Assembly: GCA_027257055.1 (NCBI GenBank)
Contig: JAPVLO010000056.1
Coordinates: 4,650,001-4,714,000 of the forward strand
Direction: 5' to 3'
Origin: Cephalopachus bancanus
Lineage: Eukaryota > Chordata > Mammalia > Primates > Tarsiidae
Length of the DNA: 64,000 nt
Below the pieces are notes generated by a model. The model worked only from the letters and a program-made list of their open reading frames with translations. It was not told the DNA's origin and searched no databases. Within the stretch, counting starts at the first letter, position 1. Each line of letters starts with the position of its first letter. This document shows, piece after piece, positions 1 through 11,150 of this stretch. The position numbers and the translations under genes are program-made.

Positions 1-372
1 ATGTATGAGTTTGCTAGAGCTGTTATAACAAAATACCATAGACTATGTGTCTTAAACAGCAGAAACTTATTTTCTCACAGTTCTAGGGGCTAGAAGTCCA
101 AGATCAAGGTGTAAACAGTTTTGGTTGCTCCTAAGGTTTCTCACTTTGGCCTTCTCGTGTTCTCAATACTCTTTCTTCTGAGCCTGCACATCCCTGGTGT
201 CTCTTTGTGTATCCAATTTCCCTTTTCATAAAAGGACACCAGTCACATTTGATTAGGGCCCACCTCAACAGCCTCACATTAACGTAATCACCCCCTTTGA
301 AGGCTCTATCTCCCAATTTAGTCACATTGCAAGGTATTGGGGGTTAGGGCTCTAACACATGAATCTGGGTAT
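1..372 (-). repeat. MaLR LTR (MLT1-like), antisense, cut by window edge
   Basis: The sequence follows the reverse complement of an MLT1-type LTR. Near the start are GTTTGCTAGAGCTG and CTCACAGTTCTAGGGGCTAG, then GGACACCAGTCAC and GATTAGGGCCCACC, then TTGGGGGTTAGGGC near 340. It is a diverged solo LTR fragment. The short open frame inside it (131-325, minus) is a by-product and not a gene. Confidence 0.8.
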
Positions 373-1384
373 GAAAGAGAGGCACAATTCAGGGAGGGAG
401 GGAAATGCCCTCTGCCACTTCTCTGGAAGCATATGTTAGACAGGAGATGAGGGAAAGACATCAAGTGGCCACTTTCCACAGAGCCCAGCTTCTTTCTGAG
501 TCTGGGGGGTTTGTTCCAAAACCCTATTAGCTGCCCTACAATTCTATGACCTTGGTGGGAATTTTAGGGAGGCACCCTGTAACTTTTAGACCCATCTGGC
601 TTACTGATCCCCAGTGTCTTTTATAGAGACAGGAGGGATGAGTTGGTACTAAGGATCCATGTAGGCAATTGGGCAGCTGCTTCTAGTATTTATTTTATCA
701 TGTTATCCAGAAAGTTGAGCCACAGGTCAATAGAAGGATTCTGAGAAAAACTTAGAGAAGGGGGAGGGAGCAGAGAAAACCATCTATTTCTCAGCCCCAA
801 TTTTCATGATAACATTATAAAATGCTTTATATTTTTTGGTGCCTGGATCATATGAGTTATGAACTAACATATATACATATACAGATAGAGAGAGACACAA
901 TTGGCATCTTATCTTAGTCCCACTGAAGTCAAGAAGAAAGCAATGCTTTATTTAAGCAGATCTGTGTCAACTTCTCTGAGGCCTGGAGGTCCTCACACTC
1001 CATCCCAGTGTCACTGAGAAATTAGTATACAGCTTACATTGTCTATTGTGTTTGTTTGACGGTACATTTGACCACAGTTTATGAAACAATGCACCATGGA
1101 ATAATTTTCATCCCAGTGTAGAAGCTGAAGACAGTTTAATTTGTGCCTGACTTCAGAGCTGAAGTGGTTGAGGGCTGCAGTTGAGCAATCTAGCAGTTGG
1201 CAGGGTGAACACTGTAAAGCCTTTGACTGCAAAATTTAGAGTATGAATTCCTGGCCAGTAATTTAACATCAATGATCTCTTTTAAGAAATCATCTCAGAA
1301 AGCCCCTCTGGTTTTCAAAGCAGGCTCAAAATTGGCAAGAGAGATAATAATCGAAATAACAGTACTGTACTCTGGTTTTGATAG
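373..1384. other. Unique sequence, nothing recognised
   Basis: No open frame longer than about 75 codons, no splice-flanked open block and no repeat I can name. A short GA/TA-rich patch lies near 870-900. Confidence 0.5.
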
Positions 1385-1560
1385 ACAGAATTAGAGTTTT
1401 TAAATGTATTACCAATTGAATCTTGACAAGCACTTTGCTAAAGCTTTATTCTCACAAAATTACAAATGAGAAAAATGAAGTTCCCAGAAAAGAAACAATT
1501 TATTTGAGCGAAACCACACTTGTTAGGAAGCAGTAAGGATAAAAGTCAGACCTAGATTTT
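1385..1560 (+). repeat. MIR SINE fragment
   Basis: The order of the MIR core is visible in degraded form: a GCACTTTGCTAAAGC-like block, TTCTCACAAAATTAC, then AAATGAGAAAAATGAAGTTCCCAGA, ending in a GTCAGACCTAG-like block (pieces quoted separately). Old and diverged. Confidence 0.6.
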
Positions 1561-1714
1561 TCTAGACTATTCCAACACCCTTTCCACTATAGCAGAATCT
1601 GTCTCTGTCTTGCACCCTACTTTGTGGTTATTTCTAATTGCCTTCAGATGTGGTCCCTCAGCCAAGGAACTAGAATCTCTGCTTTGTTTCATAAGAGCAG
1701 GACAATTAGAAGAT

Positions 1715-1860
1715 ACTTGAGCTGAGAGGAATCTTAAAGACCATCTGGTCCTATCATCTTGCTTTGAGATGAGAAAACCAAGACCCAGAGAGATAGAATG
1801 ACTTGCTGAGATGAGAACCAGGGTCAGAATCTAGACTTCATTTTCATCCTTTCTCCTACT
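1715..1860 (+). repeat. MIR-like fragment
   Basis: Contains GATGAGAAAACCAAGACCC followed by AGAGAGATAGAATGACTTGC, the usual 'gaggaaactgaggcccagagaggttaagtgacttgcc' arrangement in degraded form. Confidence 0.55.
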
Positions 1861-2429
1861 CTTTGATATTTCATCAGATATGTATGCCTCCAAACTCTGA
1901 AATTGTTTTTGTGTATTCAACCTACATTTACTCATCCTGTGTTATGAGACAACTTGTGATTTACTCACTGAGAAAACAAAGATTTATAAAGCAGGAACTC
2001 TTAGTCCTTAAGAGAAAATAGATGCATAAACAATTCTACTTTCTAAGTTGGAGGTTTTCATAGATGAAATGGATTAACAAAGAAGGCACAATTAACTAGG
2101 CCTGAGGAACAAGGGAAGATTTCACCAAGGAAGTAAGTGTTGAGTTTTCAAGGAAGAGAAGTTTCCTAGCCAGATAGTGGAGAAAGGAACCTTGCATGAA
2201 GAGGGGATTATTTGTGTTAAGGAATTAAGGCTGAGAAAACACTGAAAGAATCATGCAAGTCATTAGATGAGGCTGATCATAGGACACCCAGAGCAGAGAG
2301 ACATGAGAAGAAAGTGGAAAGTAAGAGGTCAGATGAAGGTTTCATATGTCTTACCAATGTGTGTGGGCTCTCTCTACAGGGAGATGAAGAACTATTAAAA
2401 CACAAAAAGCAGCAGACAATTCACAGACA

Positions 2430-2575
2430 AACTCTATCAGCAAGGTATTATTATCCCCAACTTTAGGGATGTAGAAATCATGAAACTCACACCATCAATA
2501 ACTTGCTCAGTCTACTCAACCTTTGTGACAGAGCCTGGACTAAGACTCTGGTATTCTAAATCCAAATCCCAAGTT
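2430..2575 (+). repeat. MIR SINE fragment
   Basis: TATTATTATCCCCAACTTTAG, then a degraded 'aaactca... aataacttgctcag' block and a CAGAGCCTGGACTAAGACTC block, in MIR plus-strand order. Old copy. Confidence 0.6.
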
Positions 2576-3075
2576 CTTTAGATGTTACTATGGTGTCTCA
2601 CAGAGTAACCCCTTTTGAAAGTAAGAAATTGAGTCCTGAGGTCATTCCAAAGATGTGCAGCATGGACAGTACAGAGGACACATAAAACTCCATCCCTGAG
2701 AAATCATCAGCCTGGCCATTGCTTACTTCCCAAAGCCTTTTATTCTCTTGGTCTGTAAAGTCTTGTTTATCCTCCCTCTGGTTTCTGAAAAGCAAAACAA
2801 GCACACTTTCCTCTGCCTATGTCCTTTATGGGGGTTTATGTTGACGGGAAGGACAGTAAAATTCAATGGGAAGAAGGCGTGCTCTCTTCAGGCCTTCACT
2901 TAAATGAACAGCTCAACCAATGACAAGCAACCCTAGATTTATTCTCACTCACTTGCTCTCTCTCAAATTATTTTCTAGAAAAGACTTTTATCTCTAGAGT
3001 TTCTCCCAGGTGTCAACATTTCAATCCTATATGATTCGGCAGTGCAAACCAAATTGCATCTGCTCTTTCTGCAAA

Positions 3076-3099
3076 AATAAATATAAATAAATAAATAAA
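3076..3099. repeat. (ATAA)n simple repeat
   Basis: About six ATAA units immediately before the left end of mariner copy 1. Confidence 0.85.
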
Positions 3100-3655
3100 G
3101 CCCCAGAACTGTCTTTTGCAGGGAAAGTCCCTTATAGTACAGGCTTCACCCACTAGGTAGGTGTTCTAAGAACCTATCTGCATCAGTGTACCAGCTAGCA
3201 TTGCTGGTGAGAGGATACATTTGACTCCAGTGAATTTTTTGTTTTGAGATTCTCTCAACGCATTTGCTCACTTCGTGATGGGTGATTTACGCGTGTACCT
3301 GACTGCACCAGGCTGAGTGTTCAGCAGTCTTTGACCAAAACTGGCATGACCCTCATGCCCCACCCTCCTTATTCACCCAATCTCACCCTGAGCAACTTTT
3401 TTTGTTGTTTCCCCAAATGTTTCTTCCAAGAGAAACATTCTGCTGATGCGGAAGAGGTGAAACAAAAAAACAACAGAAGCACTAAAAGGCATCAAATTGA
3501 TGCGTTCAAAACTGTTTTGAGCAGTGGAAAAGCACCTCAATAGGTGTACTGCATCGAAAGGAGAGTACTTTGAAGGTGACTGAAGTTTAAACATGTGAGA
3601 ATAAATACACAAATTTTTATAACTAAATTCCGGGTTTTGGGGGGCTCCCCCCTCA
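3099..3655 (+). mobile_element. Mariner (DD34D) deletion derivative, copy 1
   Basis: Right end is a mariner-type terminal repeat (ATTCCGGGTTTTGGGGGG then CTCCCCCCTCA) followed by TA at 3656-3657. The left terminal repeat is eroded (CCCCAGAACTGTCTTTTGCA at about 3101). Only the 3' part of a transposase gene remains: a block matching HPPYSPDL around the third catalytic Asp, then the C-terminal region with VKQK and a KRHQIDAF-like stretch. The first two catalytic Asp regions are absent, so it could never have moved on its own. The same organisation is seen at 21939-22540, 38520-39409 and 54703-55281. Confidence 0.85.
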
Positions 3656-3744
3656 TACGTTCCCTTTCCTCTGTCATATACTTCCTGATTTTGTGGGTCA
3701 ACGAAATGAAAACAAAGAATCCCAGATCAGTAAAGAGTTTTAAT

Positions 3745-3764
3745 AGCAACTCAGTCCAATGCTT
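3745..3764. repeat. TSD (left) of antisense L1 3765-4047
   Basis: AGCAACTCAGTCCAATGCTT here recurs at 4048-4067 with two mismatches. Confidence 0.8.
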
Positions 3765-4047
3765 GCTTTATTTATTTATTTATTTATTTATATTTTAAAG
3801 ATGTGGGGTACAATTCAGGATTAGTTACTCAAGTGGTCATCATACAGGTAAAGTTTGGACCTCCTTTTGGTCCTCACTTTGCCTGGTTTGAGATGTTATG
3901 TGCCTCCCCATCCCCTTCCCTGGCAGTTTCCAGCTACTGCCAATCCTTTTCTTATAGTATCATGGTGAATGTTCAGGGTCCGCTTATGAGAACATGCAGT
4001 ACTCAGTTCTTTGTTTCTGTGATAAATCACTAAGTGTTATAGACTTT
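3765..4047 (-). mobile_element. 5'-truncated L1, antisense
   Basis: Starts with a (TTTA)n tail (antisense A-rich tail), then a GTGGGGTACAATTCAGG block. That block is the reverse complement of the L1 3' UTR seen at about 37050-37070 in this window, so both copies belong to the same L1 lineage. It ends near the antisense of the 'actgcatgttctcactcat' 3' region. Matching 20-bp TSDs flank it, a textbook target-primed insertion. Confidence 0.85.
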
Positions 4048-4067
4048 AGCAACTCTGTCCAATGTTT
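4048..4067. repeat. TSD (right) of antisense L1
   Basis: AGCAACTCTGTCCAATGTTT, partner of 3745-3764. Confidence 0.8.
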
Positions 4068-4074
4068 TATATCT

Positions 4075-4170
4075 ACAACATCTAGCACAATCATTTATGT
4101 CCAATTTATTGATAACTTTGTACCTGGCACAGGGAAGATGCTCAATAAATGTTAGTTAAATCGTCTAATC
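4075..4170 (+). repeat. L2 3'-end fragment
   Basis: TACCTGGCACAGGGAAGATG followed by CTCAATAAATGTTAGTTAAAT, the typical L2 3' terminal 'cctggcacatagtaggtgctcaataaatgttt' pattern. Confidence 0.6.
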
Positions 4171-4198
4171 ACCTGATTATCTCTTCTAGCATTTCAGG

Positions 4199-4428
4199 TA
4201 AAAATGTATACACATTTTAAGCAAAGTTATCTGTGTATTACTTTTCCAAGTTGAGTTGAATTATGTAGCAATGTGCAGTATGGCGTTCGCTCAACCGTTC
4301 CTCTGTCATTTTCTTTGACTGTCTTGCCTGTTGCACGGTGACTCTAGCATTTATTTGATTAGTGCCATCTTTTGAGCGAATGTCATACTAAAAATGTGTG
4401 TTCGTTTTTTGGCACCCCCAGTATATAC
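4199..4428. mobile_element. Mariner-like MITE remnant A
   Basis: Left end AAAAATGTATACACATTTTA and right end ACTAAAAATGTGTGTTCGTT plus TTTTGGCACCCCCAGTA are inverted versions of one terminal motif (GGGTGCCAAAAAA-tgtatacacatttt). The interior has no known coding domain beyond a short minus-strand Met-start segment that may be the N-terminus of a lost transposase. Its right end merges with MITE remnant B. Confidence 0.5.
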
Positions 4429-4618
4429 GCATTTTAAAAGATGTTGACAATGTATTACTTTTGGTTCATCATAATGAGAAGTGTCTGGACAATGGTGGTA
4501 ACCACTTTGAGCACCTCTTGCAATTGCAGAAGTCAAATGTGACTTGTATTCATCTTTAATTTTAATACATCTTTTTCCTTTCTTAAAATGTGTATACATT
4601 TTTTGCACCCTCTGTATG
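4413..4618. mobile_element. Mariner-like MITE remnant B
   Basis: Inverted ends: GTATATACGCATTTTAAAAG on the left, and TCTTAAAATGTGTATACATT plus TTTTGCACCCTCTGTATG on the right. The interior ACAATGTATTACTTTTGG resembles the corresponding stretch of remnant A (TGTGTATTACTTTTCC), so the two are related and probably arrived as adjacent or nested copies. Confidence 0.55.
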
Positions 4619-4632
4619 TCAGTGAGCCTGTA

Positions 4633-4634
4633 TG

Positions 4635-4686
<52 letters not shown>

Positions 4687-4708
4687 CAGAGAGAGAGAGA
4701 GAGAGAGC
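4633..4708. repeat. Compound microsatellite (TA)n(TG)n(TA)(GA)n
   Basis: A TA run changes to about 16 TG units, then TATATACA, then about 10 GA units. The open frames reading CVCVCVC/HTHTHT through it are artefacts. Confidence 0.95.
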
Positions 4709-5559
4709 TTGATTATAACAGTCATTCATGCTGTTGAACAAATTTCTAAAAAATGTAGAAAAACACAATTAAATAATTAAAATAATAATTACCAGGTGAA
4801 AGTCCAGTAATAGAACCACACCAAGTAATTCAATAGAAGGAATTTAATATAAGGAACTCATTTCATATGCCCTGGGAGAGCTAAAGGCACAAGCAGGAGA
4901 TAGAGAAGCAACCCAGAGACCTACTGTGATTGAAACACATGGTATGGGCAACCCCTTCGGTCCCCTCCCACTGTGAGAGCTTTTCTAAAACAAGCAAACA
5001 AGCAAAAAGAAACACATGGTTTTATCAAAACTAAGAAGTCAGAATTGCACAGTCTAGAAATGCTGCCTGAGCAAGCAGAAAGGGATAGAGAAATTCTTTG
5101 TCTTCTTTCTTCCTCCCACTCCCAATCTCTGTCTAGTGCCTTCTATTGGCCACTCCTGATGGAGTGACAGAGAGGAGTAATGCATGAGAAGTATAGTTTG
5201 CTGAGTTTAGCATCCTACAATATAAAGAAGAGCATGGGACGTGATGAATAGGTCTGAGATCAAACAAAATAACAGAAAAAGATATTTATAATTTCTCTTT
5301 GAAGAGTGAGCCACAGTTGGCATTCTGGAATCTTTAATTTTCATCTTCTTTTTACATGTTTTTCATTTACGTAATTGAGGTCATACAAGTTTTACAATTT
5401 GATGTCCTTTGTTCACTCAGTATTATTTTTTTTCTTATTCCACATCATTCAACATTTTATAAATTTGGATGCATACTACTGCATTTTTATGTATGTACTA
5501 TAATTTATTTAGCTATTTCTTTATTATTGTACGTCAAATATATATACATCAAAGCAATG
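4709..5559. other. Unique AT-rich sequence
   Basis: No recognised repeat or gene. Short open frames at 4973-5167 and 5356-5654 have no domain, no repeat family signature and AT-driven composition. Confidence 0.5.
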
Positions 5560-6965
5560 TTTTAAAAGAAGAACAAAACTGGAAGATTTTAACAGATTTC
5601 AAGACTTCTTATAAAGCTACAGCGGCAATTAAGACTGTACAATATTGGTGCTAAGTTAGAAAAATGAAACAATGACACAGAATATAAAGTCCAGAAATAG
5701 ATTCCCCACACATAGGGTTATTTGATTTATAACTCTGCAATTCAGCAGGAAAAAGATAATCTTTTCAATACATGGTGCCAGGGAAATTGAATATCAGTGT
5801 GGGAAAAAGAGGAACATTTATCCCTACCTCACACCATGCACAAAGATTAATTTGAAGTGAATTAAAATGTAAACGTGATGTCTAAAACAATCAAGTTTCT
5901 AGCAGAAAATATAGAACAATATCTTCCTGGCTTTGATATAGTGAAATATGTCTTAAATAAAACACAAAGACAACTAACCTAAAAGAAAAAAATTGATTAA
6001 ATGGACTTTATTAATGTTAGGAATTTTTGGTCATCAAAAAACGAGTAGGCAAGGCGCAGACTAGAAGTCATTATTTATAATACATATATCCAATGCATAA
6101 TTCATATCCAGAATGTATAAAGGACTTTTAAAAATTAGTAGGCAAGACACAAAAAAAACCAATTTTACAAAGGCAAAAATACTTGAATGCATACTGAACA
6201 AAATAAGATAACCGAAAGGCCCCAAGCAAATGGAAAGATGCTCAATTTCATTAGCTGCTGGGGAAATTCAAGATAAAATGACAATTACTACAACTATGAA
6301 TCCACCAGAATAGCTAAAATTAATAAGCCCATGTCAAGTGTTGTCAAGGATGTGGAGTAACTTGAACTCCTCTTATATATTAGCAGTATCATTGTAAACT
6401 GGTTCAAGCACATTGGGAAACTGTTTTTCTGTGTCAGTTAAAACTGGGATACAACAATTTCAATCTTAGCATTTACTTAAAAAAATAAAATCACATATTC
6501 ATTAGAGACATATACAAAAATATTATGAACTTTATTCATCATAGCACCAAACACAAGTGTCTATCAACAGGAGGATGAATAAGCAAATTATGATAAATTC
6601 ATACAGTCAATAGAACACAGTAATAGAATAACAAACCAGCTATTGACATACCCCCCAAAAATGGATGAGCCTCACAAACATTGAGCTTAATGAAAGAAAC
6701 ATTCACAAAAGGACATCTACTGAATAATTTTATTCACATGCAGTTTCTGAAAAGGCAAAATAAATCAACATTGATGTCAGATAACAATTAATTCTAAGTA
6801 TGAGTTATTGACAAGATAGAGCCATGCAGGAGTACACTGGGGATACGGGAAATGTCCCATAACTTAATCTGGGTGGTGGTTACATGACTATATTTATATC
6901 AAAAATTCATTAGTCAAACACGAGATTTGTACACATTACTAGGAATAAATTATACATTTAGAAAG
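5560..6965 (+). mobile_element. Old L1 3' half (L1M type)
   Basis: Diverged L1 sequence in order: the 'tcttataaagctacag... attaagactgtacaatattgg' block, a 'caatacatggtgccagggaa' block, 'ttgtcaaggatgtggag', 'tatcattgtaaactgg', and a 3' UTR with 'gggtggtggttacatgac'. All reading frames are full of stops and indels. The A-rich tail is worn away. Confidence 0.75.
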
Positions 6966-7039
6966 TATCAAAATAATTGCTAGCATACATAATATGGTAA
7001 TACATATCTTTGCACATAGATCTTAACCACATATATACC

Positions 7040-7107
7040 TACATAAATGGAGAGGCAGTGTTGTATGGTGTTACATGTGCCAACTCTGAAGTCAGCCTGC
7101 CTTGGTT
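7040..7107 (-). repeat. MIR fragment, part 1 (split by L1)
   Basis: GAGGCAGTGTTGTATGGTG to CAGCCTGCCTTGGTTTAAAT matches the antisense MIR start. The continuation is found after the L1 at 8326. Confidence 0.6.
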
Positions 7108-7127
7108 TAAATTCTAGCTGTGCAAGG
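7108..7127. repeat. TSD (left) of young L1
   Basis: TAAATTCTAGCTGTGCAAGG, repeated exactly at 8306-8325. Confidence 0.95.
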
Positions 7128-8305
7128 TTAACTCCAAATGGATCAGAGACCTAAATGTAAAACCTCAAACCATAAGAACCTTAGAAAAGGAAGGAAATAC
7201 CCTCATGGAAATCGGAACTGGCATCCAATTCCTGTACAAAACCCGAAACCCACAGGTCATAAGAGAGAAGATAGACAAATGGGACCTTATTAAACTGACA
7301 AGCTTCTGCAAAGCCAAAGAAACCATCAAGAGAGCAGGGAGACAGCCTACAGACTGGGGAAAAGTATTTGCCAACTCTAGGTCTGACAAAGGCTTAACAT
7401 CCTGGATCTACAAGGAACTGAAATGTACTGAAAAGAAGAAAACAAACAACCCCATTATAAAATGGGCAAAAGATATGAACAGACACTTCACAAAAGAAGA
7501 CATCCGAGCAGCCAACAAACACATGAAGAAATGCTCAACCTCACTAATCATCAGGGAGATGCAAATCAAAACCACACTGAGATACCACCTAACTCCAGTC
7601 AGAATGGCAATTATCAACAACTCAAAAAATAACAGCTGCTGGAGAGGGTGTGGTGAAAAGGGAACACTTCTACACTGTTGGTGGGAGTGTAAACTAGTGC
7701 AACCTCTGTGGAAAGCAGTGTGGTGATTCCTAAAAGCTCTAAAAATTGACCTTCCATATGACCCTGCAATCCCCCTACTGGGAATATACCCTGAAGAACA
7801 CAAATCACTCTATAAAAAAGAGACCTGCACACGTATGTTTATTGCAGCGTTGTTCACAATAGCAAGAACCTGGAAACAACCATGTTGCCCATCAAAAAAG
7901 GACTGGATTAAAAAAATGTGGTACATATACACGATGGAATACTACGCAGCCATAAAAAAGAACAAAATCATGAATTTCGCAGCAACCTGGATGGAACTAG
8001 AGTCTATAATACTGAGTGACCTCTCACAGAAACAAAGATCCGAATGTCACATGTTCTCACTCATATAATGGACCTTGAACATCCAATGTAATACTATAAG
8101 AAAATGACTGATGGTACTGGGAAACTATGGGGGGGAAGGGGATGAGATTAACAGTAGCAAATATCTGTCTGGGGATGGGAAAACACCTCTTATCAATAGG
8201 GTGCCTGAATGAAATGTAATTGTACACCTAACCCTTAACTGTGCCCCACAAAACCATAATAAAAATATTGATTAATAAAAAAATAAATAAATAAATAAAT
8301 AAAAA
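7128..8305 (+). mobile_element. Young 5'-truncated L1 with ORF2 C-terminus
   Basis: Encodes the C-terminal part of L1 ORF2 (open 7205-7726), with the family features [18 protein letters not shown] and [10 protein letters not shown], and the Cys-rich end ([19 protein letters not shown]). The frame then stops at a TGA after PLWKAVW where the family usually continues, a probable CpG decay of CGA. The 3' UTR and an (AAAT)n-rich tail follow. A perfect 20-bp TSD flanks it. The reverse transcriptase and endonuclease parts are missing because the copy is 5' truncated, so it is inactive. Confidence 0.95.
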
Positions 8306-8325
8306 TAAATTCTAGCTGTGCAAGG
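8306..8325. repeat. TSD (right) of young L1
   Basis: Exact copy of 7108-7127. Confidence 0.95.
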
Positions 8326-8460
8326 GTAGACATGACACGTCAACTCTACTTTTCTTACTATTGTCCTCATCAATAAAATAGGGACAATAGTAGTACCTAC
8401 CTCCTAGGGTTAATGACATTTAACTATTCCAATACCTGCAAAGCACTTAAAATTTTACCT
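8326..8460 (-). repeat. MIR fragment, part 2
   Basis: CAATAAAATAGGGACAATAG, TAGTACCTACCTCCTAGGG and TGCAAAGCACTTAAAA continue the antisense MIR begun at 7040. Joining the two halves across the TSD restores normal MIR order. Confidence 0.65.
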
Positions 8461-9539
8461 GTATATACTAAGCACTGAATTGTGCTAGCTATTATTATTA
8501 GCAAAATTCTTGGACTAAAGATACTGGCATTTTGAAGTTTCTTGATACATGTCACAAAAGTCCTTTTCAAATAGTTTATACCAGTGTATATTTCAATCAC
8601 CAATCTATGGAGGGCCTGGAAGACCATTTTAATGAAACAATTAATTTATAAACAACCATTTGATGTTCAGGTGTTACTGAATGCTAATGGAAAAGAACAA
8701 ATTATTTGGTTAAACAACAACCACCCACTCTTGCAGCATTAAGGCAAGCACAAAACAATGCTGAAGAAGGCTGGATGTGGTGATTTAAAACTAACTTGTT
8801 CTTGTAAACTCCTTATCTCACAGAGTCTGTCTCGAAATTGCTATCACCACTTGGGTACTTATTCTTCATTCTGAGCCCCACTCCTGTTGACTGCTTTCCC
8901 AATACCTCTTCAACTTTGGCTACTGCTTACTGGCTATCCTCTTATCTTGCCCTGGCACCCATCATATGCGGTCTCTACAACTGCTACCATGTCTTTTCCT
9001 TAAGGTGGACAAGGGGCGTCCAGGCAGAAGAATCAGCATAAGCAAAGACACAGAGCAGAACTTTTTACTAAAGCTGAAACACATGCCTAGCCCTAGGTCC
9101 AGGTATCCCAATACCAGGTATTCCCCTAAGAGAAATGGAAACATATGCTCTAGTGATGGTAAGAGGGTCAATGTCCCTGAAATACAGAGTGCATGGGATG
9201 GAGAGTCATCTCTCACCTGTCCCACACTTCATCCCCTCTCCACTCACCCTCCATGCCTCAGCCAGTACAAAAGAAGTACGAAATCTCCCCAAATGGTATA
9301 ACATGTTCTCGTGTCTCCGAAGACTCTCACATGAACTTCTCTGCCTACAACATCATTCTCAGCTGGTTCCGACTGTCCTCAGGGGTTATCTTCAATGTGA
9401 TCCAAGACCATATTATGCCCTAAACTCAGGATGATTGAGAGACTAATACATCCAGAGTAACATTTGAAACCTGGAGGTGGAAGGGGGGAGGGGGAGCCTA
9501 ATTAAAGATTTTGAATAGTTCCTCATTGTCTTTAGGATT
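8461..9539. other. Unique sequence, nothing recognised
   Basis: Several overlapping short open frames on both strands (8838-9434) overlap one another, lack domains and have no splice context that would make them exons. I see no repeat. Confidence 0.45.
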
Positions 9540-9995
9540 AAAGGCTAGAACAGTCTGGTCCTGATGGCTACTCCAGCCTCATCTCTCAACACTTCTCCTT
9601 GCTCCAAGTTTCAAGCACTTGGAACATTACAGCCCCTTGAACTTGACATACTGTTGCCTCTGGGACTTTGCATATGTGTTCTCTTCACCAGAAATGTTCC
9701 TTTCTCTGCCACTCACTCCTCTAGAGTGCTGACCTTTACACCCCCAGGTCTCAACTTAAATGCCACTCTCTCAGGAATAGTCTGTGGGCCCTCCCTAGAT
9801 TTGACTAGCTATACCTCCCTCTTCAATATACTCTTATAGCCTCCTAGCCTCTCATTAACATAATATTCATTATCCTTTATAGATTGTTTATTCATTTTTT
9901 TCTCACTAGACTAGAAGGACCATGAGAGTAAAAAATAGTATTGCTTTTGTTCACATGTTCACCTCCAAAGTCAAGTATGCTCTCTCCAGTAACTT
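9540..9995 (+). repeat. L2 3' region
   Basis: A degraded L2 plus-strand order: TTGCATATGTGTTCTCTTCAC, CTCAACTTAAATGCCACTCT, TTTCTCACTAGACTAGAAGG, ACCATGAGAGTAAAAAATAG. The open frame at 9564-9839 is the usual spurious frame seen in L2 3' ends. Confidence 0.7.
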
Positions 9996-10049
9996 TTATC
10001 TCCGTTATTTACATGCTATGTAAATCGGCTTTCTCTACCCTAGGGTTAT

Positions 10050-10338
10050 GCATCTGCAGATTCAACCAACCGCCGATGGAAAATATTCCAAAAAGCAAAA
10101 GCAGTAAAAATAACATTACAACAATAAAACATAACACAAATAAAAATAATAACAGTGCAACAACTATTTACATAACCATTACATTGTATTAGGCATTATT
10201 AGCAACCTAGAGATGATTTAAAGCACACAGAAGGATGCACATAGGTTGTATGCAAATAGTACATCATTTTGTGTCAGAGATTTGGGCATCTGCAGATTGT
10301 GGTATCCAAGAAGGTCTACGGATAACAAGGGATGACTA
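10050..10338. mobile_element. Tigger-group (Tc-mariner) MITE
   Basis: Contains GATTCAACCAACCGCCGATG, ACATTGTATTAGGCATTATT, CTAGAGATGATTTAAAG and TGGTATCCAAGAAGGTCTAC, ending GGGATGACTATA. This order matches a known non-autonomous Tigger-type element. The exact family name was not verified. Confidence 0.65.
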
Positions 10339-10365
10339 TACTTGATAAATATTTGCTCAATGAAT

Positions 10366-10402
10366 TGTGTGTGTGTGTGTGCATGTGTATGCCTGTGTGT
10401 GA
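10366..10402. repeat. (TG)n simple repeat
   Basis: Imperfect TG run. It generates the CVCVCVC stretch in an otherwise meaningless open frame (10342-10803). Confidence 0.85.
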
Positions 10403-10990
10403 ACATGCACCTAGTCGCCTTGAACAATTATAAATGCCAGATGTGCTGTTTAATCTCCATTTGCCCTCTCCTTCAGATCCATTTGCTGTTTTTCTTTGCC
10501 TGGCTATATGATTTGAGAGGCCAACACTGTCAGGTTACATCATATTTGCAATCTGGCTTCAGTTGGGTTCAGTCAATGGGAATCACCAATGGAAAATCAG
10601 AAAACCAGAGCAGAGAGAGGCTGAGGCATTTCTTTCCTGTTCTCTCCTTGCTTTGGTATCTTTTCTCTGGAAGAAGCTGTGACCTTCCGCAGCTCTTGCC
10701 AAAAGGATGCCTCTCCAGGGCTTCAGTGTTTACCAGACTCGAATACACTACTTTTTCCCTTGCCCTTTTGGCTTTAGGGGACACAACAGTTTTTCACTGT
10801 TAGTATTCTCAAGGTGCCTCAAAATCCATTGTTTGCTTTCTTAACTCTGTCCACACTGTGCAAGTGGTCCTTCCTCAGTATCTTCATTCAAACTATAGGA
10901 CTGAATCCTGGCTCCTGCAGGGAACCTGACAATACCCTTGACAAATGCAGATCATTTGCCTCCCCTCTCTCCAGCTGTCAGCCCTAGTCT
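10403..10990. other. Unique sequence
   Basis: Open on both strands for about 70-150 codons, with no domain, no conserved start context and no splice logic. No repeat recognised. Confidence 0.4.
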
Positions 10991-11150
10991 GGGTGCTCCC
11001 TCTGTTGCCCGGTACTCACTGCTCTACCTACTGATCTCCCCTCCCCACTAGACAGTGAGTGCCTTGAGGGCAGAAAAGATGTCTTATTTATCTCTGCATC
11101 CCAAGGCTCTAAGACAGTACCTGGCATACACTAAATACTTAACAATAATT
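10991..11150 (+). repeat. L2 3' fragment
   Basis: CCACTAGACAGTGAGTGCCT, TGAGGGCAGAAAAGATGTC, then AGTACCTGGCATACACTAAA, the L2 3' terminal pattern. Confidence 0.7.

Noticed and set aside
4351..4780. Frames with HTHTHT and CVCVCV on both strands
   Set aside because: They run through the compound microsatellite at 4633-4708 and MITE remnants.
9135..9434. Overlapping frames of 76-99 codons
   Set aside because: Three different frames are open at once, which suggests composition instead of coding.
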